Of a stretch of DNA of 27,105 bases, positions 1-10,171 are shown in pieces. The first letter of the stretch is position 1. The number at the start of each line of letters is the position of its first letter. The translations under genes and the position numbers were made by a program. Source of the stretch: a virus. The stretch is from positions 1 through 27,105 of the IMG/VR virus record IMGVR_UViG_3300017751_000174, one strand, 5' to 3'. Under the pieces are notes generated by a model that saw nothing but the letters and a program-made list of their open reading frames with translations, searched no databases and was not told where the DNA came from.

Positions 1-1
1 A

Positions 2-826
2 ATTAATGCTTCAGGCGGCGGTGGAGGCGGTGGTACTGACCTCAACAGTTTAACAGGTGGAACACTTGATGTAGCATCAGATAGTATTGGATTTATTGAT
101 GCTGATGATTCTAATAATTCTAAAAAAGACACGATCGCTGATTTTGTTACAGCAATTGCAGGTACTAATTTAACAGCAAGTAACGGAGTATTAAACGCAT
201 CGGGTGGTAGCTCGGTTTCAAACACTGATATTATTAATGCAGTAACTGCCTCTGATTTAGATATGGGTGGTAATAAAGTATTATTTAATAATGTTTATTC
301 TACAGAAGGTGACTTACCAAATGCTTCAACTTATCACGGTATGTTTGCTCATGTACATGGTACAGGTGCAGCGTATTTTGCACACTCAGGTAACTGGGTA
401 CAACTTGCAAATAATTCAGACCTCGGTGGCGGAGGTGGAGGTGGAGCTTCAAGAGTACAAGAAGCAGAAACAACTGCTTCAATCTCAGATGGTGCTTCAG
501 GTTCTGTTGAATACGCAACGTTAGGATTATCATTCGCTTTACAAAAAGTTACAGTAGACAAACAATGTTGGGTAAGGATTTATTCTGATACAGCATCAAG
601 AACTGCAGACGCAGGAAGAACACAAGGAACTGACCCATCAAATGGCTCAGGTGTTATTGCAGAATTTATTGCTACAGCTTCTGGTACTACAGAATTTAAA
701 ATCACACCATCTATTATGGGATGGCTTGATGACAGTGAAACTGAGGTTCCAGTAGCAGTACAAAATAATTCTGGAAGTGCAGGAACAGTTACAGTTACTA
801 TTGACGTATTAAAACTAGAGAGTTAA
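2..826 (+). CDS. Phage tail-fibre-like protein, 5' end missing
   Basis: This reading frame is open from the first bases of the window, so the gene starts upstream; the in-frame ATG at 263 is internal, because the coding sequence before it is already typical of the protein. Visible parts in order are a poly-Gly linker, a module containing GFIDADDSNNSKKDTIADFV (about 86-145) that I recognise from marine phage fibres, a segment with YHGMFAHVHGTG (about 331-366), a second poly-Gly linker at about 424-447, and a C-terminal domain of about 120 residues containing WVRIYSDTASRTADAGR and ending VTIDVLKLES. The C-terminal domain resembles small beta domains at the ends of cyanophage virion proteins. 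A surface role in host contact is inferred from the modular, Gly-linked layout. No enzyme motif is seen. The next gene starts 4 bases after the stop, which suggests coupled expression. Confidence 0.75.
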   Translation: MNASGGGGGGGTDLNSLTGGTLDVASDSIGFIDADDSNNSKKDTIADFVTAIAGTNLTASNGVLNASGGSSVSNTDIINAVTASDLDMGGNKVLFNNVYSTEGDLPNASTYHGMFAHVHGTGAAYFAHSGNWVQLANNSDLGGGGGGGASRVQEAETTASISDGASGSVEYATLGLSFALQKVTVDKQCWVRIYSDTASRTADAGRTQGTDPSNGSGVIAEFIATASGTTEFKITPSIMGWLDDSETEVPVAVQNNSGSAGTVTVTIDVLKLES

Positions 827-830
827 ATAA

Positions 831-3092
831 ATGAGCAAACGTATTCATAACGTTATATTTCAGCCAGGGACAGATGAAGCAGATTTTCTAGCTAATGAAG
901 CAGCTGGAATGCAAGTTCATTGTAACTTTGATTTATGGGATGGTATGATTGCGATGATGTTGACTGACGAAGAAGCAGAAACATTAAGAGCAAGTTCTAA
1001 AGTAATTGAATGTGGACCAGAAAGAGATGTACAAGAATTAGTATCATATCCATCTACTACTCCAAGATACGAAACAAGCAGTGTAACATACAGAACTAAA
1101 TTTAATCCTACTGGTAATGGTGCAGAAAATACTGGTTTAAATATGTTTTTTACAAGCGAGTTTAAAACAGCAGATGGTACACAGCCATTTGGTTATTTTC
1201 AAGGTACTGAATATCAATTTGATGATACTGTTAAAAGCAATTATCTTGGTGAATATGTAGATATTGTTGCTATTGAAGCAGGTAGTCCAGCTTCAGGTAA
1301 TGCAGGTCACGAAGACCATGTTGATTTTGAAGAATGGGATAGTAATAATTCTAAATTTGTTCCTATGGAGTGGAGCGATACTTCCAGTTCAATGACTTCA
1401 GCAAGAAACAATCAAGTAACTAATAATAATACAAATTGGTTCTCATCTCATGCAATTGGTGTACTCAGTGCAGCAGGTGGTAAGTATTGTGGTTGGGGTA
1501 AAAAAAGTTCATTAAGAGTTATGTATTTAGCTGATGGTGTAACAACTGCTTACTATACAGCATTAACTTGGCACATTAATAAACCGGTCAATCCTGTCAC
1601 AGGAGTTCGTAATGCAACTGTAGTAACAGGAGCATGGGGATTCGTAGGAGTTGACCACGAAAGATTCTATAAAATAAATGATATCAGTCAGATTGTAGCA
1701 TATCAAGCAGATGGTTCGTCTGAAACAATTACTCGTAATAATAGTTATAAACCAAAAACTTGGAACATTACAATGACTGCTTCAGGCTCAAGTGCTTATG
1801 AAGTAACTGGTGATGATAGAATTTATGCTAAAGTTGCAGGTGATACACAAGTTAGTAATAGAGTTATTACTGTAAAACCGGGTGATACTGTAGTTATTGA
1901 TAATCAAGCATCTGGTGGACATCCATTATATATCAGAAAAAGCGGAACTAATGTTGCAGGAGTAAGTGGTCAAGGAACATCTACAGTTACAGTAACTATG
2001 CCAGAAGCCGGAGATGTTTATGATTATATTTGTGATTATCACGGTGGAATGACTGGTGAAATTAGAGCTAATGTTAGTAATAATTGGTACGATGACTATA
2101 GACCATTTGTAGATAATTTACTTATTCCAAGAGTTATCGAAGACCCTGCAGATAGTACTGACAAGTGGATGATTTCCATACCCGACCAAACAAGGTATTC
2201 TGCATTTGATACAGTAATGAGTCAATATAATAGTTATAATGGAATTTATGCATTTACAAGTGCAGGTAATAATTCTCATATTGGTGTAAGCCCAACAGAC
2301 CCAAGATTTAATACATCAATTACGGTTGATGCAGGTTCAACTTATGTTACCAATACAATTACAAATGATAGAAATACTTTAACATCTTCAACACAGGGTT
2401 CTCAAACAACTGTATATCCTTTGAGAGCAGAAAATACAGGTGGAGATAATCAGTTTACAATTGCTGCATGTCAACAAGATGATGTAAACAGATTAATGGA
2501 CGATTATAGTAGTCGTGGACCTCAGATTGATTTTGCTGCTTATGGTGCATATACTTGGACAAGCTATCCGACTGGTACTTATTCAGATGGCAAATGGGGA
2601 TATTTCAGTGGAACAAGTTGTGCAGCACCTCTCGCAGCTGGATGCGCAACAGTATTTTTAGAGCATTACTTTACTGAGCGAGGAGTATATCCATCCATTG
2701 CAAAATTAAAAGATATTATGGTTAACGCTGCAAAAGAAAATTTAATTGGAGATACAGACTTATCTACAGATGTAGATGACGGAATTGATTTCCAAAATGT
2801 TTCAGGTTCTTATCTTCTTAGTGCAACTTGTGTATATCAACCTCAAGATTTATCATCGAGCAAATTATATGCATCGACTGAAGTAAACAGAATTAAAGAT
2901 AATAATTATCAGAACGGTGGTGCAGAACTAACAGAGCTATACGGAACACCAGCATTAAGAGTACATATCCCTTGGGGAATTAGAATGGGCAACGGTAAAT
3001 ATATTGCCGGTGGTTCAGAACAAACAACAAATGGCAGAAGACCAGTAACAGGAAGAGCATGGCCTAGGCAAAAGGTTTCTTTTTCATCTTGA
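831..3092 (+). CDS. Subtilisin-like (S8) serine protease with I9-like propeptide and inserted cupredoxin domain
   Basis: This 753-residue protein looks like a subtilase zymogen. Residues 1-66 resemble an inhibitor I9 prodomain (DGMIAMMLTDEEAETLR). The catalytic His is probably H207 in SSHAIGVLSAAG, the oxyanion Asn N480 in TSAGNN, and the nucleophile S596 in FSGTSCAAP. The motif DYSSRGPQIDFAAYG (558-572) is also typical of S8 enzymes. At the expected Asp position the sequence reads VDIVAIEAG, which puts Glu149 where family members usually have Asp. Between the His and Asn motifs lies a cupredoxin domain, listed separately. The C-terminus (GRRPVTGRAWPRQ) resembles tails I know from phage virion proteins. 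No signal peptide is seen, so a virion-bound enzyme or a maturation protease is more likely than a secreted one. Its place between a fibre gene and gp8 supports a structural or late role. Whether it is active is uncertain because of Glu149. Confidence 0.8.
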   Translation: MSKRIHNVIFQPGTDEADFLANEAAGMQVHCNFDLWDGMIAMMLTDEEAETLRASSKVIECGPERDVQELVSYPSTTPRYETSSVTYRTKFNPTGNGAENTGLNMFFTSEFKTADGTQPFGYFQGTEYQFDDTVKSNYLGEYVDIVAIEAGSPASGNAGHEDHVDFEEWDSNNSKFVPMEWSDTSSSMTSARNNQVTNNNTNWFSSHAIGVLSAAGGKYCGWGKKSSLRVMYLADGVTTAYYTALTWHINKPVNPVTGVRNATVVTGAWGFVGVDHERFYKINDISQIVAYQADGSSETITRNNSYKPKTWNITMTASGSSAYEVTGDDRIYAKVAGDTQVSNRVITVKPGDTVVIDNQASGGHPLYIRKSGTNVAGVSGQGTSTVTVTMPEAGDVYDYICDYHGGMTGEIRANVSNNWYDDYRPFVDNLLIPRVIEDPADSTDKWMISIPDQTRYSAFDTVMSQYNSYNGIYAFTSAGNNSHIGVSPTDPRFNTSITVDAGSTYVTNTITNDRNTLTSSTQGSQTTVYPLRAENTGGDNQFTIAACQQDDVNRLMDDYSSRGPQIDFAAYGAYTWTSYPTGTYSDGKWGYFSGTSCAAPLAAGCATVFLEHYFTERGVYPSIAKLKDIMVNAAKENLIGDTDLSTDVDDGIDFQNVSGSYLLSATCVYQPQDLSSSKLYASTEVNRIKDNNYQNGGAELTELYGTPALRVHIPWGIRMGNGKYIAGGSEQTTNGRRPVTGRAWPRQKVSFSS
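1755..2072 (+). other. Cupredoxin (type 1 copper) domain inserted in the protease
   Basis: Residues of about 309-414 of the protease form a plastocyanin-like domain. They carry VKPGDTVVIDNQ, then GGHPLYI and YICDYHGGMTGEI. The ligand set His364, Cys401, His404 and Met407 matches a type 1 copper site, with C-x2-H-x2-M spacing. Subtilase sequence continues on both sides: the His motif lies before it and the Asn and Ser motifs after it. The domain is therefore an insertion and not a terminal fusion. Copper binding follows from the family; what it does on a phage protease is unknown. Confidence 0.8.
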
Positions 3093-3099
3093 AGCTGGT

Positions 3100-3107
3100 A
3101 ATAAATA
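3100..3107 (+). promoter_or_regulatory. Late promoter, NATAAATA type
   Basis: The sequence AATAAATA lies in the 39-base gap after the protease stop and ends 25 bases before the gp8 ATG. T4-like phages use TATAAATA, and cyanophage relatives the looser NATAAATA, as the sigma-gp55 late promoter. The leader also holds AGTCTAA just before the start codon, shared with the leader at 11464-11496. The first base departs from the T4 consensus. Confidence 0.65.
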
Positions 3108-3131
3108 ATAAAAACAGTTAGAGTCTAACAA

Positions 3132-4784
3132 ATGGCAGAAATATTAAGTAATAGTTTTAAATCAGATGTGACAAGGTTATTCATAGATGACCTCGTGAAC
3201 AATGATTATTATATTTTCGTATCTGGTATCGACACGTTCGCACCAGTCGATGCACAAGCCTCTAAAGCTGGATTCTTAGAGCGAACACTTTTTGGTAAAA
3301 AAATATTACCTAACGATATTCATTTTATGGTTAAATATTATCCTTGGCAGGTTGGTCAAGTATATACTGAATATGATGATAATATAGATTTAACTGACAC
3401 AAAATTTTATGCAGTAGTTGGTCCTAATGATAATGATACTGGTGATTACCGAGTATTTAAATGTTTAAATAACAATAATAGTACAACAGCATCAACACCG
3501 CCTAATTACGACCCTACTAATTCAAACCAAATATACATTACAGCTGATGGGTATGTTTGGAAATATATGTACTTTATTTCAACATTAGAATTTGACGCAT
3601 ATAATGCAATCGGTTATGTTCCAATTGTACCAACTCCAAATCCAAATAATCCTTTACCAACAACAAATAGTACTATATCAGATATTAAGGTAACTAATCC
3701 AGACGATAACTTTGGATATGAAGAGCACAGAGGCGGACTACTTCAAAGCCCATTTCAATCTGGCGTATTAATCGTTAACCCATTTACTGAATTTAGCCCA
3801 GTTCAAAACTTTTATACTGGTCAGTTTATTTACACTACTAATCCAACAGACGGTGTATCTCGTTTATTCCAAATTACTTATTATAACTATAATGAAAATA
3901 CAGGTAATGCTGAAATACGTGTTGGTGCTGAATTATTAACAGGTGCTCCAACACCAGATACAACTGGAGTATTGAGTAATGCTAACTTTAAAATATTCCC
4001 AAGAATAAAAATTACTGGTGATGGTACAGGAGCTGTAGGTATACCTAATATTGTAAACAATAAAATTGCAAGTATTACAGTTTTAAAAGAAGGAAGTGAT
4101 TACACTAATGCAACAATAGAAGTAATAGACCCTGGTACTAATCAATTTTTACCAGAAGATAATACAACAACAGATGTACGAGCATTAGCAAGAGCTCGTT
4201 TATCACCCCCAGGTGGCCACGGTTTTAATTTAATTGATGAATTAAAATGTAAACACTTTAGTTTTTATGGATATATTACAGCAGAAGACAATACTCAAAT
4301 TGGTGATGTTAATACTTACGGTGGTGTAGGTATTGTGCGATCACCTGAATTTGATAGTGGATTTACTGCTAATATATTCGACAACAGAATAGCAGTAGTA
4401 ACAGATGATTACAATAAACTAACAGCAAATAGTACAGTCATACAAGTCAATAGTAGCAATGAAACAACATTTAGTGGAAAAATACATGAAATTGACTCAT
4501 CAGCAAATACAGTTTATATTGCTGAGTATTTAGGACCATTCCCAAATAATGCAAATACGGGTCAATTACATTCAAATAACACAAACGATGTACCATTAGA
4601 TTTAACTTTACCATTTAGAAACGAAACAGGCCAGACTATCAATATAAATAATCCGGTAACAACAAACGTTACATTATCAAATTATATGCAAAAGACTGGT
4701 GAAGTCTACTTTATGGAGAACTTCTTCCCACTAGCAAGAACCGACCTATCTCGTGAGGAATTTAAGTTTGTACTGGAATTTTAA
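3132..4784 (+). CDS. gp8: Baseplate wedge protein, gp8-like
   Basis: This 550-residue protein matches the gp8 family of T4-like phages in its N-terminal pattern: MAEILSNSFKSDVTRLFIDD, then YYIFVSG, LFGKKILPNDIHFMVKYYPW, an acidic segment (YTEYDDNIDL), YRVFKCLNNN and ITADGYVWKYMYFIS. In T4 gp8 is part of the baseplate wedge beside gp6, gp7 and gp10. The protein is longer than T4 gp8 (334 residues), as in marine phage versions, with the extra length in the middle and C-terminal parts (about residues 180-480). The start follows a NATAAATA promoter with a weak ribosome site. The next gene begins 13 bases after the stop. I am confident of the family and less sure of exact one-to-one equivalence with T4. 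Confidence 0.82.
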   Translation: MAEILSNSFKSDVTRLFIDDLVNNDYYIFVSGIDTFAPVDAQASKAGFLERTLFGKKILPNDIHFMVKYYPWQVGQVYTEYDDNIDLTDTKFYAVVGPNDNDTGDYRVFKCLNNNNSTTASTPPNYDPTNSNQIYITADGYVWKYMYFISTLEFDAYNAIGYVPIVPTPNPNNPLPTTNSTISDIKVTNPDDNFGYEEHRGGLLQSPFQSGVLIVNPFTEFSPVQNFYTGQFIYTTNPTDGVSRLFQITYYNYNENTGNAEIRVGAELLTGAPTPDTTGVLSNANFKIFPRIKITGDGTGAVGIPNIVNNKIASITVLKEGSDYTNATIEVIDPGTNQFLPEDNTTTDVRALARARLSPPGGHGFNLIDELKCKHFSFYGYITAEDNTQIGDVNTYGGVGIVRSPEFDSGFTANIFDNRIAVVTDDYNKLTANSTVIQVNSSNETTFSGKIHEIDSSANTVYIAEYLGPFPNNANTGQLHSNNTNDVPLDLTLPFRNETGQTININNPVTTNVTLSNYMQKTGEVYFMENFFPLARTDLSREEFKFVLEF

Positions 4785-4797
4785 GGAAATAATATAA

Positions 4798-7700
4798 ATG
4801 CCTATTAACACAAATCTCAATCAATCGCCATATTTTGACGATTACGACCAAGATAAACAATTTAATCGAATCTTGTTTAAGCCGGGATTTGCGGTTCAAG
4901 CTCGTGAGCTCACACAGTTACAAAGCATTCTGCAAAACCAGATTGAACAATTTGGTGACAATATATTTAAAGAAGGTAGTATTGTTAAAGGTTGTACTTT
5001 TAATAACTATGAAGATTTAAAATATGTTAAACTTTTAGCTCCTGCTGGTTTCGACCCGTCTGAATATGAAAGTAGAGTTGTTGTAGAGTCACCTGGTGTA
5101 GACGATATTGAAGTTGACTATGTTTATGTAATGGTAGGCTCTATCTCTGGATTGCGAGCTCAAATTATTAAAGGTGTTAAAGGTACTAATGCTACAGCAA
5201 CACCAAGTACATTTTGGATTAAGTATTTAAATACAACAACAAATTATACTGAATATACAGTTAACGAAACATTTAGTATTGAACTCTTTAAATATAAGCG
5301 TGGTACTGAAGCTCCATTAGCAGTAACAAATCCAGTATTCGCTATTGACAGTAATACAAAAACAGCATCAGGTAGTGATAGAGTAGGTAAAGCATTTGGT
5401 ATTCAAATGTCACCTGGTATTGTATTCCAAAAAGGTCATTTCATATTTGCAGAAGAACAAACACTCATTGTTGAAAATTATAGTGAGGTTGCTGCTGATA
5501 AATCTGTTGGTTTCCAAGTAACAGAATCACAAATTAATGCATTACAAGACAACAGTTTATATGATAATGCATACGGTTCTAAAAACGAAAATGCACCTGG
5601 TGCAGACAGATTAAAACTTACTCCAACATTAAGTATTCTTTCACCTGCTGCAGCTGCAGCAGATTCTGACTTCTTCACACTAATTCGTTACCAAAACGGA
5701 AACGCAGTTGGGCTTAGAGATGTTTCTCAATATAATGTTCTAGGCGAAGAAATGGCTAGACGAACATATGAAGAGTCAGGTAACTATGTATTAGAACAAT
5801 TTCCAATTTCTACAGATGACCGTATACCAGAAGGTGAAGTCAATTCACAAGTTCATGCACTTGTAGGTCAAGGCGTAGCATATGTCAAAGGTTTCCGAGT
5901 TGAAAACTCTGGTGAGCAAAGTATTCAAATTGACCAAATTGCAGCAACAGAAATAGTTAACAACCAAAGTATTGGAACACAATATGGTCACTATGTTGAT
6001 GTGAGTGGTTTTAGTGGTCGTATTGATATTGACTACACACCAATTACTTTACAAGATTCAAGTAGCGTAACTATTGGTACTGCAATTGCTATCAACTTAA
6101 CTCCTACAAGACTTTATCTTGCAGCTGTTCAGTTAAGTGGAAGCATTTCAAATTTAGATAGAGTATCAGATGGAAACGGATATATTTCAGTTGGTAATAA
6201 ATTAAAAGAAGTAAGCAAGAAGCCATTATTATTTGACTCAAGCATATTAGGAACATTTGAGTTGACAGATACATTAGTACCTGTTAGACAAAGAGTTGCT
6301 GCTACACATTCAGCAGGAGCTATAACTCTTACAGCAAATCCTGGTGAAGATTTTGATTGTCAACAAAACGATATTTTAGTTATTGCTGATAACGGTGTTC
6401 AATGGACAGTAAGTGGAATAACAAAATCATTAAATAATTCTCAGATGGATTTCACTATTGACTCTAGTGCAAACTCTAATGTATATGTTTATCATAACAG
6501 AAGATTAGTTGGCACAGGTTCTAATGGTATTGATTCATATAATAAAGTTATTCGTGAAACTTGGGTTAAAGTGACAACATCTCTGATCGCAACCCCAGCT
6601 AATACAAAATACAATTTAGGTTTCCCAGATGTATTTGAAATTTTAGAAGTTAAAGATTCTACTGGACTTGACGTAACAGATAGCTTTAGACTTAAAACAA
6701 ATCAAAAAGACCAGTACTATGACTTATCATATATGGAATATATTCCTGGTAGAGTTAAACCAGCTGATGGCACGGTCTTAATTAATGTTAAGGTATTCCA
6801 ACCCTCATCGTCCACTGGTGAGTACTTTTACTCAATTAATAGTTATCCTAATACGCTCGATAGAAATGACATACCGGTACATGTAAGTGACACAGGGTTA
6901 ATATTTAACCTTAGGGATTGCTTAGACTTTAGACCTCATTGTGATAAAGAAACTAATGCAGATTACGGCTCAAGTGAATCCAACGCAAACGCAGGGTCAG
7001 CATTACCGAGTGTTGGACTTACTAAACCAACATTTGCAGATTTAGGAGCTCCTCTAGTTCCAGCAATAGATGAGAGCGCAACAACAGACATTGAATATTA
7101 TCTTAAGCGTATTGACGCACTTGTTTCTGACTCTTATGGTCAAATTAATTTAATTAAAGGTAAAGAAGCAAGACAGCCTGTTCCACCTCAAATTGAAAAC
7201 GATAAACTTGTTTTAGCAAACGTTGTAATACCAAGTTTCCCTGCACTATCAAATAAAGTTGCTCAAGAAAAACGTGCTCTTGATTATTCAATCAAGGTAA
7301 CTCCTACTGGTGTTAAAGCATATAGAATGAAAGATATGCATGCGCTAGAACAAAAAATTGATAGCATGGCATATTATATTTCACTTAATCAATTAGAGTC
7401 AGATACTCAAAACTTATTAGTACTTGACGAAAATGGTTTAAACAGATTTAAAAATGGATTTGTTGTTGAACCATTTAATAACTTAAGTCTTGCAAATATT
7501 CAAAGCCCAGAATTTAGGTCAGCAGTACCATTCAATCAGAAAATATTAACACCTGAAGTTAAGACATTCCCAATTGATTTAAAATATAAAACAAATTCAA
7601 GTGGTACAGTATTCCCATCACTTACTAATGCAAAAGTTGGCATGTTGACAAAAGATTCAAACGTTGATATAATAAATCAACCATACGCAACAGATTTTAG

Positions 7701-10161
7701 AAATTGTGTAAGTAACTTCTTTAAATATGTTGGTGAAGCTGTTATTTCACCTCCGTACGATGCTTCTTATGATACAACTACAAACCCTGTAACATTAGAG
7801 ATTGATTTAGCAACTCCTTTCCAAGAGTTTGTTGATAGTATTCAAAGATTCCTTCCAATGACCGATACACTAATTCAGCAGATTGATTTCGAAGCTCAAG
7901 GTCGACGTGGAGCAGGTGTTGCTACAGACCAAATTACTACAATAATGAATGAGATTATTGTTAATAATAATACAATCAGTGCACCAATTGGTGACTTTGT
8001 ATCTAATTTCCAATTCCAACCATTTATGGCATCTCGCGATGTTAAGATTTTTATGAGTGGATTAAGACCTGACACTGCTCATTATTTCTATTTTGATGGA
8101 GTTGATGTTAATGCACATATTATTGAAGGTTCTCCATCTGACACTGTCGACGGAATCGCAAGACTAGGAGCTAAAGGCGTTACATCAGTAACAACAGATG
8201 CTAACGGTAATCTTTATGCTGTATTTAATATTCCTGCTGAAACATTTTATGTTGGTGATAGAGTATTAGAAGTTGCAGACATTGATACATATTCAAGTAT
8301 TGATAGTGGCTCAACATCTAAAGGATTCATTACATACCGTGCATATAACTTTAGTGTTGAAAAGACTGCACTCACTACTTCAACAAGACAGCCTGACTTT
8401 GATGTTAATACAAGAACAACTACAAGAAACGTTACAAGAAGAGTAAGAGGTCGTGACCCAATTGCTCAAACATTCTTTATTAAGAAAGGTATGGGTCAAG
8501 GTAGTAACTCAGTATTCTTATCTGAAGTTGATGTATTCTTTAAACGTGTAAGTACTGACAACGGAATTACTTTACAGATTCGTGAAGTTATTAACGGATA
8601 TCCAACAAACCAAATCGTACCATTCTCTAAAGTACATAAACTTGCAAGTCAATTAACAAGTGCTGCATCTGATGATGCTTCAGTAGCAACAACATTTGCA
8701 TTTGATGCACCTATTAAACTTGATGTTGAAAAAGAATATGCAATGGTATTACAGCCTGATGCATCAGACCCAAATTATTTAGTATTCATATCAAGAGTTG
8801 GTGGAACAGATTTAACGCCAGGTGTATCACAGGGTTCAGCAATTGTGCAGGACTGGGGTGACGGTGTTCTATTTACTTCAACTAATAACCAAGCATGGTC
8901 ATCTTACCAAGATGAAGATATGAAGTTTACTTTACGAAGAGCTAACTTTAGTGCTTCAAGTGGTAGTATAACATTAACACCAAATAATCCAGAGTTCTTA
9001 ACTGTTGGTAATATTACTGGTCAATTTAATGTTGGTGAAATGATTTACCAAGACGATGCAACACAGCCAAGTGCTAATACAGTTTCAGTAACAAGTGGTA
9101 GTACAACAGTTACTGCTGGAAACGGACTAGACAATTTCTATAGTGCTGGTGATTTCATCAGACTATTTGCTAACAGTCCAGCTTCAAATGGATTATATAA
9201 AATTGCAACAGTAGATAGTGCAATACAAATTACTCTTGAAACTCCTTACGGATTTACAAGTGGTTCTGTATTCCATTCACCAGTTACAGTTGCTGAATTA
9301 TCTTATTTAGATAAACGTAATGCTACAATCATGCATTTAGAAAACAGTTCGGCAAAAGCAACAAGAAAATTTGGACCTTCTGCTAAACCAATTAAAGGCT
9401 TAGATAGTGAAGTTAGTGCAGATGCAGTAAGTGTAGACAATATCAATATTAGTTATATGCAACCATTTGTTTCTAAAGTTAATGATTCTGTATCTTCAAC
9501 AACATTTGACGGAACATTTGTACCAACAGATAATGTTAACATTACATACGACTTACCACTTCAGTTTAATAACAATAATCATTTTAATGAAAAGGGTGTA
9601 GTTCTTTATAGTACATCGAATGACCCATCTGGTTCAAAATCGTTTGATTTAAAAGTTAATATGGAAAATGGTGGTAATACAACATCATCTCCATTTATTG
9701 ATATGGAAATTTCTAAATTACTAGCTTATCAATATACTTTATCAAACACTGCAACAGATACATCTAAATATATTTCTAAAACTATAGAGTTATCAAGTGA
9801 TTTAGATGCTGAAGATTTAGAGGTCATATTAACAGGTTACAGACCTAATGGTTCTGATATTAAAGTTTATCTTAAAGCACAAAGCCCATTTGATGGAGCT
9901 GCATTCGACACATTAGATTGGACAGAGTTAGAATTATTTGAAGGTGTCGGCGTATTCTCAAATAAAAGTAATATAAGAGATTATAAAGAATACAAATATA
10001 AAGTATCTGACACTAATAAAAACGCTGGTGTATGGGAATACACTAGTGACAACGGTACATTTACAGAATATAGAAGATTTGCAATACGTATTGATTTGCT
10101 TTCAAGTGACATTGCTAATGCACCGACTGTAAAAGATTATCGAGCGATCGCACTTACATAA
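4798..10161 (+). CDS. Very large virion structural protein, DUF4815 type
   Basis: This 1787-residue protein begins MPINTNLNQSPYFDDYD, followed by NRILFKPGFAVQARELTQLQ and a segment on a non-fixed fibre attachment (FGDNIFKEGSIVKG). That N-terminus is the hallmark I know from DUF4815-type structural proteins of cyanophages and other marine myoviruses, where the gene follows gp8. A second conserved block at residues of about 1219-1385 starts RDPIAQTFFI and holds LQIREVINGYPTNQIVPFSK and DEDMKFTLRRANF. The stretch in between is beta-rich with no enzyme motif that I can see. The likely place is the outer baseplate, perhaps joining fibres to the wedge, but that is inferred from position. A good ribosome site (AAGGAAA) lies just before the ATG, with only 13 bases after gp8, so it is likely cotranscribed with gp8. 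Confidence 0.8.
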   Translation: MPINTNLNQSPYFDDYDQDKQFNRILFKPGFAVQARELTQLQSILQNQIEQFGDNIFKEGSIVKGCTFNNYEDLKYVKLLAPAGFDPSEYESRVVVESPGVDDIEVDYVYVMVGSISGLRAQIIKGVKGTNATATPSTFWIKYLNTTTNYTEYTVNETFSIELFKYKRGTEAPLAVTNPVFAIDSNTKTASGSDRVGKAFGIQMSPGIVFQKGHFIFAEEQTLIVENYSEVAADKSVGFQVTESQINALQDNSLYDNAYGSKNENAPGADRLKLTPTLSILSPAAAAADSDFFTLIRYQNGNAVGLRDVSQYNVLGEEMARRTYEESGNYVLEQFPISTDDRIPEGEVNSQVHALVGQGVAYVKGFRVENSGEQSIQIDQIAATEIVNNQSIGTQYGHYVDVSGFSGRIDIDYTPITLQDSSSVTIGTAIAINLTPTRLYLAAVQLSGSISNLDRVSDGNGYISVGNKLKEVSKKPLLFDSSILGTFELTDTLVPVRQRVAATHSAGAITLTANPGEDFDCQQNDILVIADNGVQWTVSGITKSLNNSQMDFTIDSSANSNVYVYHNRRLVGTGSNGIDSYNKVIRETWVKVTTSLIATPANTKYNLGFPDVFEILEVKDSTGLDVTDSFRLKTNQKDQYYDLSYMEYIPGRVKPADGTVLINVKVFQPSSSTGEYFYSINSYPNTLDRNDIPVHVSDTGLIFNLRDCLDFRPHCDKETNADYGSSESNANAGSALPSVGLTKPTFADLGAPLVPAIDESATTDIEYYLKRIDALVSDSYGQINLIKGKEARQPVPPQIENDKLVLANVVIPSFPALSNKVAQEKRALDYSIKVTPTGVKAYRMKDMHALEQKIDSMAYYISLNQLESDTQNLLVLDENGLNRFKNGFVVEPFNNLSLANIQSPEFRSAVPFNQKILTPEVKTFPIDLKYKTNSSGTVFPSLTNAKVGMLTKDSNVDIINQPYATDFRNCVSNFFKYVGEAVISPPYDASYDTTTNPVTLEIDLATPFQEFVDSIQRFLPMTDTLIQQIDFEAQGRRGAGVATDQITTIMNEIIVNNNTISAPIGDFVSNFQFQPFMASRDVKIFMSGLRPDTAHYFYFDGVDVNAHIIEGSPSDTVDGIARLGAKGVTSVTTDANGNLYAVFNIPAETFYVGDRVLEVADIDTYSSIDSGSTSKGFITYRAYNFSVEKTALTTSTRQPDFDVNTRTTTRNVTRRVRGRDPIAQTFFIKKGMGQGSNSVFLSEVDVFFKRVSTDNGITLQIREVINGYPTNQIVPFSKVHKLASQLTSAASDDASVATTFAFDAPIKLDVEKEYAMVLQPDASDPNYLVFISRVGGTDLTPGVSQGSAIVQDWGDGVLFTSTNNQAWSSYQDEDMKFTLRRANFSASSGSITLTPNNPEFLTVGNITGQFNVGEMIYQDDATQPSANTVSVTSGSTTVTAGNGLDNFYSAGDFIRLFANSPASNGLYKIATVDSAIQITLETPYGFTSGSVFHSPVTVAELSYLDKRNATIMHLENSSAKATRKFGPSAKPIKGLDSEVSADAVSVDNINISYMQPFVSKVNDSVSSTTFDGTFVPTDNVNITYDLPLQFNNNNHFNEKGVVLYSTSNDPSGSKSFDLKVNMENGGNTTSSPFIDMEISKLLAYQYTLSNTATDTSKYISKTIELSSDLDAEDLEVILTGYRPNGSDIKVYLKAQSPFDGAAFDTLDWTELELFEGVGVFSNKSNIRDYKEYKYKVSDTNKNAGVWEYTSDNGTFTEYRRFAIRIDLLSSDIANAPTVKDYRAIALT

Positions 10162-10171
10162 GGCAATAATT

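Noticed and set aside
263-826. ATG at 263 as the start of the first gene
   Set aside because: The frame is open to the window start and the residues before 263 match a known marine phage fibre module, so 263 is internal.
4643-4650. Exact TATAAATA inside the gp8 gene
   Set aside because: It matches the T4 consensus but lies in coding sequence 147 bases before the next ATG, and chance matches are expected in AT-rich DNA.
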